This document shows, piece after piece, positions 1 to 5,684 of a stretch of DNA of 5,684 nucleotides. The DNA comes from Bacteroidetes bacterium HGW-Bacteroidetes-12. GTDB lineage: Bacteria; Bacteroidota; Bacteroidia; Flavobacteriales_E; Vicingaceae. The DNA lies in assembly GCA_002841035.1 (NCBI GenBank), contig PHDR01000195.1:1-5684 (forward strand), written 5' to 3'. The notes beneath the pieces are model-generated. The model ran no database searches. It had not been told where the DNA came from and saw only the letters and a program-made list of their open reading frames with translations. How positions within the stretch are numbered: position 1 is the stretch's first letter; the number at the start of each line of letters is the position of its first letter. The position numbers and the translations under genes are program-made.

Positions 1-366
1 ATATATACTTCTACAGAAAAAGTTGAAATAGGAAGTAAACAAGGTTTTTATCAAAATAAAAGTTCTGGATTAATTATTTACGAAGAAAAAACCAAAACAT
101 ACATTGATAACAGTGGTTGCCGTAATAACGAAATTTCATATAGAGAAGGTATAGATGCATACAGTAAAAAAAATTATAAAGATGCTATTAAGCACTTTAG
201 TCAAGCTTTAGAATACAATCCAAGAGATTTAGAATCTCAATTTAATTTAGGAATCTGCTACTTGAAAATAGGAGACGTTAAAAAAGCGTGCGAAAGTTTT
301 AAATTAGGTGCAGAATTAGGTGATAAAGAAGCTGCAATAAAATTAAAAGAAAACTGCGTTAATTAA
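1..366 (+). CDS. TPR-repeat protein, 3' end only (start outside window)
   Basis: An open frame runs from base 1 to a TAA at 364-366 and gives 121 residues. Residues about 47-80 and 81-114 form two tetratricopeptide repeats. The first has the spaced pattern Y-x-x-G-x-x-A-Y...Y-x-x-A-I-x-x-F-x-x-A-L...P, and the second reads FNLGICYLKIGDVKKACESF. The end of the second repeat (GAELGDKEAAIKLKENC) resembles the cysteine-containing TPR tails of many Bacteroidota TPR or TonB-like envelope proteins; that likeness is from memory. Cysteines fall at residues 40, 86, 97 and 119 of the fragment. TPRs mediate protein-protein contact, so no enzymatic role can be assigned. The first 40 or so residues match nothing I recognise. 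Without the N-terminus, the presence of a signal peptide, membrane anchor or other domain cannot be judged. The frame and TPR call are firm; the family is not. Confidence 0.8.
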   Translation: MYTSTEKVEIGSKQGFYQNKSSGLIIYEEKTKTYIDNSGCRNNEISYREGIDAYSKKNYKDAIKHFSQALEYNPRDLESQFNLGICYLKIGDVKKACESFKLGAELGDKEAAIKLKENCVN

Positions 367-445
367 TTAATTTACTGTTTTTGCCGTCCATAATTATTCA
401 TACATTAGTTGATACAATATAAGAGTCTTAACTATCGATTAAAAA

Positions 446-472
446 TTGCTGTCTGAATTTTTCTTAAATTTA
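446..472 (+). promoter_or_regulatory. Possible Bacteroidota-type promoter of the protease gene
   Basis: TAAATTTA at 465-472 matches the Bacteroidota -7 consensus TAnnTTTG in all but the last base. A TTG at 446-448 lies 16 bases upstream as a possible -33 element, slightly closer than usual. Transcription would start near 478-480, leaving a short leader before the ATG at 492. In such AT-rich DNA a one-mismatch box occurs easily by chance, so this is only a candidate. Confidence 0.3.
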
Positions 473-491
473 CATTCTTAAACCAAACTGA

Positions 492-3218
492 ATGTTTACC
501 AAAAGACTATACCTTTTACCTTTACTATTCCTATGGCTATTAAGCTTTAGTGCTTTTAGTCAAAAAAATAACCAACTAAATAATACCCTTATTTTTAAAG
601 TTAAAGAGCAGTATAGAAATGTTTGTTTTAATGATAAAATCAATCACCCACAATTTGCCAACATCAGCACTCAACTAGGAACAACGGCTCTTCAAAAAAT
701 ATTTCCTGAAAAAACTAAAGAAGACCAGCCCAATTTTATTGATTTATCGCTGATTTACCAACTTACTTTTAATTCTCAGTTAGTTGATGTTGAAACCGCT
801 ATACAGCGAATTGCAGCCTCTAAATTAATGGAATATGTAGAACCCTATTATCTTCCAACACCTACCTTCACCCCAAACGATGCCTTGCTTTCACAACAAT
901 ATTACTTAGGTTTAATAAATGCTTTTAATGCTTGGAACATTACGCAAGGCGATACCAACATTGTTATTGGAATTACAGACACTGGTTGGGACCCAACTCA
1001 CCCCGATTTGGTGGGAAATGTTAAAAAAAACATTGCCGACCCTATAAACGGGATTGATGATGATGCAGACGGTTTTATAGATAATTTTTTAGGTTGGGAT
1101 TTAGGCATGAACGACAATAATGCCTTGTTTGAATCTACCAGCCATGGGGTTCACGTTACAGGAATTGCCGCAGCCACAACCAACAACACAACAGGAATGG
1201 CAAGTGTTGGGTTTAAAACTAAATTTTTGCCCATAAAAATATCAAATGCAACAGGAATTTTAACGCACGCTTACCAAGGTATCGTTTATGCTGCCGACCA
1301 TAACTGTTTTATTATCAATTGTTCGTGGGGAAGTTTTAGCCGTAGTCAGTTTCAGCAAGATATAATAAATTATGCCACCATAAATAAAGGAGCATTGGTT
1401 GTAGCTGCCGCAGGAAATGATGGGTTAGAAGATGTGTTCTATCCTGCTGGTTATGAAGGTGTTTTGGGGGTTGTAGCAACCGATCAAAACGATATAAAAA
1501 AAAGCAACTCTAATTTTGGCACTTATTTAGGGATTTCGGCTCCTGGAGAGGCTATTATTAGCACGGTTGGAAGTGGTGGCTATGGGCTAAACAGCGGAAC
1601 ATCAATGGCTGCTCCTATGGTTGCTGGCGGTGCAGCATTAGTTAAAGCCCAATTCCCAAGTTATACCAACCAACAGGTGGCTGCTCAGTTAAAAGCCACA
1701 GCAATCGATATAAGTTCTTTAAACACCTCATTTATAGATAAATTAGGAACAGGAAGATTAAATTTGTTTAATGCGGTTTCCAATACTTCAGCTCAATTTG
1801 TTGGGATTACTAAAAAAGCAATTACCGACAACAACAACCAAATTTTTGAAGTTGGCGATGTGTTGGAAATAACAACCACACTTACCAATTTTTTAACCCC
1901 CATAACAGGTGCTTCAGTGATTTTGTCAAGCACTTCTCCTTTTGTTAACATCACAAACAATAATGCCGTTTTTTCGGCAATGAATATGTTAGATACGGCA
2001 AGTAATTTCTCTAATCCATTTACCGTTCAAGTGCTTTCAGGTGCTGCATTAAACCAAGAAATTACCTTAAAAGCAACCATAACTTCAGGAACATTCTCGC
2101 AAAATCATTATTTCACTATTATTTTAAATCCAGATTTTATAAATATGGAAGTGAATCAAATTAGTACCACCATTACAAGCAAAGGAAAAATTGGCTACAA
2201 CGATGCAAACAATTCTGTTGGGTTGGGTTTTATGTATAAAGGCGAACAATTGCTTTTTGAAGCAGGATTAATGATAAGTAGCAACTCCACTCAGGTTTCT
2301 GATGTGATAAGGAATGGCAGTGGACAAGACCAAGATTTTGGAACTATTGCTAATGTTGCTTTTCGTCCTCCTTTTGTTTCTGCGTTAGATTTAATAGGAG
2401 TTACAAATGATTTACAAGCTCCAAATCCAATTAACATTAGCATTAAGCAAGTTTCTTATGGCTATGCATCAGCTCCTGATGATAAATATGTAATTGTTGT
2501 TTACACCATAAAAAACGAAGGAACAAGCCCTTTAACCAATTTATCTGCTGGGATTTTTGCCGATTGGGACATTAAAAACGCCAATGTGAACAAAGCTAAT
2601 GTTGATATAGCAAGAAAAATGGGTTATGTTTATGCGTTAGATACAGATAGTTTGTATGCAGGTGTAAAACTTCTAACCACACAAAATTTAGTGAATTACG
2701 CACTTGATATTAATGGTGGTGGTGGGGTTAACATTAGTGATGGATATACTTCGGCTGAAAAGCATACAACCCTAACCACCAACCGACCAACAGCAGGTAG
2801 TTTTAATGGTGATGATGTTGCACACGTAGTTTCTGCCGAAAGTTTTAATCTAACTATTGGCGAAGAAAAAGTTGTTGCTTTTGCTTTATTAGCAGGCGAT
2901 AGCTTGTTAGATTTGCAACAAAGTGCCGATGCCGCTCAAACAACATTTTTTAACGATGCTCTTTCTGTAAATGAGTTGTTTAACACCTCTAACTTTTCTA
3001 TTTTTCCTAATCCTGCTAATGAACAACTTACAATAGTTGGATTACCTACCAATGAAAAGAATACTTTTTTTATTACTGATATTAGCGGAAAAACACTAAT
3101 TGAAAAACCCGATAATTTCACTAATCGTATTGATATTAAGTCGCTTCCTAGTGGGATTTATTTTTTAACTATTCGTTCAGCAAACCACCAACAAGTGCTT
3201 AAGTTTATAAAAAACTAA
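492..3218 (+). CDS. Secreted subtilisin-like (S8) serine protease with T9SS type A sorting domain
   Basis: Predicted extracellular or cell-surface endopeptidase of 908 residues. The N-terminus (KR, then a hydrophobic run, then AFS|Q) is a signal peptide probably cleaved after S23; there is no lipobox. Residues 24 to about 128 look like an inhibitory pro-region. The subtilase domain spans about 129-430. The tetrad is complete: D163 in GITDTGWD, H218 in SHGVHVTG, oxyanion N309 in AAAGNDG and S371 in GTSMAAP. A DxDxDG loop at 189-197 (DDDADGFID) resembles a calcium site. Residues about 436-550 look like an Ig-type beta domain. Residues about 550-820 form a second region of unknown role with an ADWD motif at 690-693. 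Residues 835-908, beginning FSIFPNP and ending in a lysine-rich tail, are the T9SS type A sorting domain, which directs outer-membrane passage and is normally removed. An in-frame TGA (489-491) directly precedes the ATG, fixing the start; no Shine-Dalgarno is seen. Substrate is unknown. Confidence 0.95.
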   Translation: MFTKRLYLLPLLFLWLLSFSAFSQKNNQLNNTLIFKVKEQYRNVCFNDKINHPQFANISTQLGTTALQKIFPEKTKEDQPNFIDLSLIYQLTFNSQLVDVETAIQRIAASKLMEYVEPYYLPTPTFTPNDALLSQQYYLGLINAFNAWNITQGDTNIVIGITDTGWDPTHPDLVGNVKKNIADPINGIDDDADGFIDNFLGWDLGMNDNNALFESTSHGVHVTGIAAATTNNTTGMASVGFKTKFLPIKISNATGILTHAYQGIVYAADHNCFIINCSWGSFSRSQFQQDIINYATINKGALVVAAAGNDGLEDVFYPAGYEGVLGVVATDQNDIKKSNSNFGTYLGISAPGEAIISTVGSGGYGLNSGTSMAAPMVAGGAALVKAQFPSYTNQQVAAQLKATAIDISSLNTSFIDKLGTGRLNLFNAVSNTSAQFVGITKKAITDNNNQIFEVGDVLEITTTLTNFLTPITGASVILSSTSPFVNITNNNAVFSAMNMLDTASNFSNPFTVQVLSGAALNQEITLKATITSGTFSQNHYFTIILNPDFINMEVNQISTTITSKGKIGYNDANNSVGLGFMYKGEQLLFEAGLMISSNSTQVSDVIRNGSGQDQDFGTIANVAFRPPFVSALDLIGVTNDLQAPNPINISIKQVSYGYASAPDDKYVIVVYTIKNEGTSPLTNLSAGIFADWDIKNANVNKANVDIARKMGYVYALDTDSLYAGVKLLTTQNLVNYALDINGGGGVNISDGYTSAEKHTTLTTNRPTAGSFNGDDVAHVVSAESFNLTIGEEKVVAFALLAGDSLLDLQQSADAAQTTFFNDALSVNELFNTSNFSIFPNPANEQLTIVGLPTNEKNTFFITDISGKTLIEKPDNFTNRIDIKSLPSGIYFLTIRSANHQQVLKFIKN

Positions 3219-3224
3219 CTATAG

Positions 3225-3836
3225 ATGGACAGAAAAGAACATTGGCAAAACATTTATACTTCAAAGCAATTAGATGAAGTAAGCTGGTACCAGCCAACTC
3301 CCGAAACTTCTTTAGAACAAATTACCAAGCATGTTAAAGATAAAAATGCTGCCATTATTGATGTTGGTGGTGGCGATAGCTTTTTAGTAGATAATTTATT
3401 AATGTTGGGTTACACCAATATTTCAGTGTTAGATATTTCTGAAGCAGCGATAAACAGAGCAAAAGAACGATTAAGTGAAAAAGCCAATGCGGTAAAATGG
3501 ATAGTTGAAGATGTTACACTTTTTAACCCCACAGAAAAGTACGATTATTGGCACGACAGAGCTGTTTTTCATTTTTTAACAGATAAAAAAGATGTAAAAA
3601 GCTATCTTAACTTGGTAAACAATGTACTAAACAAAAATGGCAAGATGACTATTGCTACTTTTTCTGAAAATGGACCTAAAAAATGCAGCGGCATTGAAAT
3701 TCAGCAATACTCTAAAGAAAGCCTTACCGATACCTTTAGTCAACATTTTAAACTAGTAGAAAATTTTTATATCGACCATCCTACTCCTTTTGATACCATG
3801 CAAAATTTTGTGTTTTGTACGTTTGAGTATTGTTAA
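3225..3836 (+). CDS. Class I SAM-dependent methyltransferase
   Basis: A 203-residue cytoplasmic protein, normal length for a stand-alone Rossmann-fold methyltransferase. Motif I, the SAM-binding glycine loop, is IIDVGGGDS at residues 44-52. Motif II ends in an acidic residue at D70 (VLDIS), expected to contact the ribose hydroxyls. VEDVT at 94-98 fits the adenine-contacting region. DYWHDRAVFHFLTD at 107-120 is the motif IV region, and NGKMTIATF at 138-146 the following strand. The N-terminal HWQNIY and EVSWYQP segments, together with DVGGG and HDRAVFHFL, recall a widespread bacterial family annotated only as class I methyltransferase; its substrate is not known to me. It starts 6 bp after the protease stop with no room for a promoter, so it is probably co-transcribed. 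An in-frame TAG (3222-3224) directly precedes the ATG, and the next internal Met (residue 60) lies beyond motif I, so this start is secure. Confidence 0.93.
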   Translation: MDRKEHWQNIYTSKQLDEVSWYQPTPETSLEQITKHVKDKNAAIIDVGGGDSFLVDNLLMLGYTNISVLDISEAAINRAKERLSEKANAVKWIVEDVTLFNPTEKYDYWHDRAVFHFLTDKKDVKSYLNLVNNVLNKNGKMTIATFSENGPKKCSGIEIQQYSKESLTDTFSQHFKLVENFYIDHPTPFDTMQNFVFCTFEYC

Positions 3837-4134
3837 TAAATGATTTATATCTCAACTTTTTTTATAATAATGAAGCAATGTTGTTAGTATTTGTTAGGTT
3901 TTTTTATAATTAACATTTTTCATTCACAAGGCACAGATTTTCAGTAAAAGAAAGAATCAAAAAACAAACCCAAGTTTTATTATTTTCAACTAAATATACC
4001 CTTGCTCTAAATATTTAAACAAATTTTATATGCAAAACCCCCTTAAATTGTTAAAAATTCAATAGATAATTTTTAGCTGTTTGCAATATATTAATTTATA
4101 AAATTCTATTTTTGAAGAATAAAATTTTTAAATT
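3837..4134. other. AT-rich intergenic region, no gene seen
   Basis: About 20% G+C by hand count, lower than the flanking genes. It holds several T-tracts (3857-3863 and near 3899-3905), an A/T-only hairpin just after the methyltransferase stop, and a short TTGTTAG direct repeat around 3880-3898. The only supportable functional element is the promoter at its right end. The longest ORF I noticed on the + strand is 11 codons (4030-4065). I see no tRNA, no riboswitch core, no CRISPR repeat and no IS remnant. Confidence 0.7.
4080..4114 (+). promoter_or_regulatory. Bacteroidota-type promoter of the PLP enzyme gene
   Basis: TATTTTTG at 4107-4114 is a perfect match to the -7 consensus TAnnTTTG of Bacteroidota sigma-ABfr promoters. 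TTTG at 4080-4083 fits the -33 element, with 23 bases between, at the long end of the accepted range. Transcription would begin near 4119-4122, giving a leader of about 15 bases before the ATG at 4135. A 5-bp inverted repeat (ATTCT at 4103-4107, AGAAT at 4116-4120) brackets the -7 box; it may be chance. Confidence 0.55.
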
Positions 4135-5340
4135 ATGTCAAAAAAAATACAACCCGCAGACAATATTCAAGATTTACAATATTTTGGTGAATTTGGAGGT
4201 GTAAATCCCTCCATAACAGATTCTTCTACATTCACTTTTTTAAAAGCTGGGAAAATGGAAGAAATTTTCGAACACGAAATAGAAGGGTGCTACCTTTATT
4301 CTCGCCATTGGAATCCAATGAACAAATATCTATCACAAGCATTGGCTCAGCTCGAAGGTACTGAAAATGCTTCTGTAACTGGGTCAGGAATGGCAGCCAT
4401 TACGAATGTTATTTTGCAACTTTGCAGTGCAGGAGATGAAATTGTTTCGAGCAGAACCATTTATGGAGGAACGTATGCATTTTTCAAAAATTTTTTACCA
4501 AAGTTCAATATTCAAACAAAATTTGTTGACACAACCAATATTGAAAACGTAAAAAAATCGATAACCTCAAAAACAAAAATTATTTATTGCGAAACGATTA
4601 GTAATCCAATGTTGGAGGTTTCTGATATTGTTGCATTGTCAAAACTAGCGAAAGCACATAATTGCAAATTGGTGGTTGACAATACGTTTTCGCCAATGAT
4701 TTTTTCTCCTGCTCAGTTAGGAGCTGATATTGTGGTGCACAGTATGACTAAATTTATTAATGGAATGAGCGACTGCGTGGCTGGTGCTATTTGTGGAACT
4801 AAAGAATTTGTTGATTCGCTTTCTGACGTAAATAATGGAGCAAGTATGTTATTAGGTCCTGTGTTAGATAGTTTTAGAGCAGCTAGTATTTTAAAAAACC
4901 TCCGAACACTTCATATACGATTGAAACAACATAGCTCTAATGCACTTCATATTGCCCAAAAACTTCATAATGACGGTCAAAAAATAATTTATCCAGGATT
5001 AGATATTCACCCTCAACATCAATTGATGAAATCATTATACAATGCTGAGTTTGGTTTTGGTGGGTTGTTTGTGATAGATGTGAAAACCAAAGAAAGAGCA
5101 AATGTTTTAATGGAAGCAATGCAAAATAATAATGTTGGTTATTTAGCTGTTAGTTTAGGTTCTTATAAAACATTGTTTAGTGCTCCAGGCGGAAGTACAT
5201 CATCAGAAATTCCTGAAGAAGAAAGAAAGCAAATAGGTTTAACAGAAGGTTTGGTTCGTATTTCTATTGGGCTGGATAATAATCCAGAAAGAACTTATCA
5301 ACTTATCAAAAAATGTTTGAGTGAAATGACTAATACTTAA
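4135..5340 (+). CDS. PLP-dependent trans-sulfuration-family enzyme (Cys/Met metabolism)
   Basis: A 401-residue, full-length member of the Cys/Met metabolism PLP family (cystathionine gamma-synthase, cystathionine lyases, methionine gamma-lyase, O-acylhomoserine sulfhydrylase). The Schiff-base lysine is K206 in SMTKFINGMSD. Phosphate contacts are expected from G85-M86 in GSGMAAI and, from the neighbouring subunit, Y55 and R57 in YSRHWNPM. Y110 (IYGGTY) should stack on the PLP ring and D182 (VVDNTF) pair with its pyridine nitrogen. R375 (LVRISIG) should bind the substrate carboxylate. Several usual residues differ: GMSD replaces GHSD, NPM replaces NPT, and G112 stands where methionine gamma-lyase has its signature cysteine. 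The substrate and reaction are therefore left open; lyase or synthase activity on a C4 sulfur amino acid is the likely class. An in-frame TAA at 4129-4131, one codon before the ATG, fixes the start. The leader is A/T-only with no Shine-Dalgarno. It probably forms a single-gene transcript. Confidence 0.92.
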   Translation: MSKKIQPADNIQDLQYFGEFGGVNPSITDSSTFTFLKAGKMEEIFEHEIEGCYLYSRHWNPMNKYLSQALAQLEGTENASVTGSGMAAITNVILQLCSAGDEIVSSRTIYGGTYAFFKNFLPKFNIQTKFVDTTNIENVKKSITSKTKIIYCETISNPMLEVSDIVALSKLAKAHNCKLVVDNTFSPMIFSPAQLGADIVVHSMTKFINGMSDCVAGAICGTKEFVDSLSDVNNGASMLLGPVLDSFRAASILKNLRTLHIRLKQHSSNALHIAQKLHNDGQKIIYPGLDIHPQHQLMKSLYNAEFGFGGLFVIDVKTKERANVLMEAMQNNNVGYLAVSLGSYKTLFSAPGGSTSSEIPEEERKQIGLTEGLVRISIGLDNNPERTYQLIKKCLSEMTNT

Positions 5341-5343
5341 ACT

Positions 5344-5370
5344 AATCTTAAATTAAGGTTGCTTTTATTA
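5344..5370 (+). terminator. Weak intrinsic terminator candidate after the PLP enzyme gene
   Basis: A 7-bp stem (5344-5350 with 5354-5360, one T-G pair) encloses a 3-base loop and is followed by the T-rich GCTTTTATTA. It starts 3 bases after the stop codon, the right place for a terminator. The stem is AT-rich, so its stability is low and it may not act alone. Confidence 0.35.
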
Positions 5371-5372
5371 TA

Positions 5373-5684
5373 GGGGAGTTCTATAAATTAAAGTTATGAT
5401 ATTCAAATAATTATGTGTACATTATATAGTATAAACCAACACATAAAGAAATGAATAAGCAACATTACAAATCAACAGGAAAGAAATCATTATTTGACGA
5501 ACAATTTACCTCAGAAAAGTTACTAGAAATAGGTAATCCATTGGCAATGATTAGTAAGGTAATTGATTTTGAGATGTTTCGCAACACCTTAGAAAATAAA
5601 TTATTGAACACCAATAAAAAGAACAAAGCAGGAGCAAGACCTTATGATGTTGTGTTGATGTTTAAAATATTGATTTTGCAACGC
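5373..5684 (+). mobile_element. Left part of an IS5-type insertion sequence (continues past window)
   Basis: The transposase start at 5451 shows that an insertion sequence begins here. Its left end must lie between the PLP gene stop (5340) and 5451. The best candidate is the GGGGAGTTCTATAAATTA segment from about 5373, the only G-rich block in this AT-rich gap and similar in style to IS5-family terminal inverted repeats. The preceding TTATA could hold a short target duplication. The right inverted repeat lies outside the window, so the exact boundary is an inference. Confidence 0.5.
5451..5684 (+). CDS. IS5-type transposase, N-terminal 78 residues (3' end outside window)
   Basis: An open frame starts at ATG 5451 and remains open to the last base. 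The protein begins MNKQHYKSTGKKSLFDEQF. It then carries the N-terminal signature of IS5-group transposases: GNPLAMISKVIDFEMFR at residues 28-44, a lysine/asparagine-rich linker, and AGARPYDVVLMFKILILQR at residues 60-78. The phrases G-[DN]-P-L, I-D-F-E-x-F-R and P-[FY]-D-V-V-L-M-F-K-x-L-x-L-Q-R are what I recognise. This is the family's N-terminal domain; the DDE catalytic core would follow outside the window, so activity cannot be judged. An in-frame TAG at 5427-5429 and no ATG between it and 5451 support this start. The A-rich AAAGAA just before the ATG is at best a weak ribosome site. Confidence 0.88.
   Translation, partial: MNKQHYKSTGKKSLFDEQFTSEKLLEIGNPLAMISKVIDFEMFRNTLENKLLNTNKKNKAGARPYDVVLMFKILILQR

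Noticed and set aside
357..375. Repeated AATT run at the end of the TPR gene
   Set aside because: Simple low-complexity sequence around the stop codon, with no partner repeat elsewhere in the window.
2936..3121. Minus-strand ORF of 61 codons
   Set aside because: It lies wholly inside the protease's T9SS sorting region, matches no family I know, and the plus-strand frame is clearly coding.
3838..3863. Hairpin plus T-run after the methyltransferase as an intrinsic terminator
   Set aside because: The stem is only five A-T pairs and is separated from the T-run, so it is too unstable to call.
3878..3900. TTGTTAG direct repeat
   Set aside because: Two copies of a 7-base AT-rich word in a low-complexity region are expected by chance.
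4030..4065. Eleven-codon ORF upstream of the PLP gene as a possible leader peptide
   Set aside because: It lies upstream of the predicted transcription start, has no ribosome site, no run of a regulatory amino acid and no attenuator hairpin after it.
3837..4134. SAM-type riboswitch ahead of a sulfur amino acid enzyme
   Set aside because: No conserved G/C-rich helices or known SAM riboswitch core can be seen, and the predicted leader is only about 15 bases long.
4937..5119. Minus-strand ORF of 60 codons
   Set aside because: It lies inside the PLP enzyme gene, antisense to conserved coding sequence, with no recognisable features.

Overview
The window looks like ordinary chromosome from a Bacteroidota member, probably of the Flavobacteriia type. 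Three things point there: low G+C with A/T-rich leaders that lack Shine-Dalgarno sequences, a C-terminal type IX secretion (T9SS) type A sorting domain on the large secreted protein, and a perfect Bacteroidota-type -7 box (TAnnTTTG) upstream of the PLP enzyme gene. The species cannot be named from the sequence.

Layout, all genes on the + strand. (1) 1-366: the 3' end of a gene encoding a TPR-repeat protein; its start lies outside the window. (2) 492-3218: a 908-residue secreted subtilisin-family (S8) serine protease with signal peptide, pro-region, complete catalytic tetrad, two C-terminal beta-rich regions and a T9SS sorting domain. (3) 3225-3836: a class I SAM-dependent methyltransferase starting 6 bp after the protease stop, so probably co-transcribed with it. 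(4) 3837-4134: a 298-bp intergenic stretch of about 20% G+C (hand count) with the promoter for the next gene at its end. (5) 4135-5340: a PLP-dependent trans-sulfuration-family enzyme (cystathionine/methionine lyase or synthase class). (6) 5341-5450: a weak terminator hairpin and the probable left end of an insertion sequence. (7) 5451-5684: the first 78 codons of an IS5-type transposase, cut by the window edge.

The genes do not form an obvious pathway. The protease is built for export through Sec and then T9SS to the cell surface or medium. The methyltransferase and PLP enzyme are cytoplasmic. SAM use and sulfur amino acid metabolism could be linked in principle, but nothing in the sequence ties the two genes together, and the PLP gene appears to have its own promoter. 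I do not see an undescribed biological system here. The points most worth checking are the uncharacterised region of the protease (about residues 550-820), the active-site substitutions in the PLP enzyme, and the IS insertion directly behind it.
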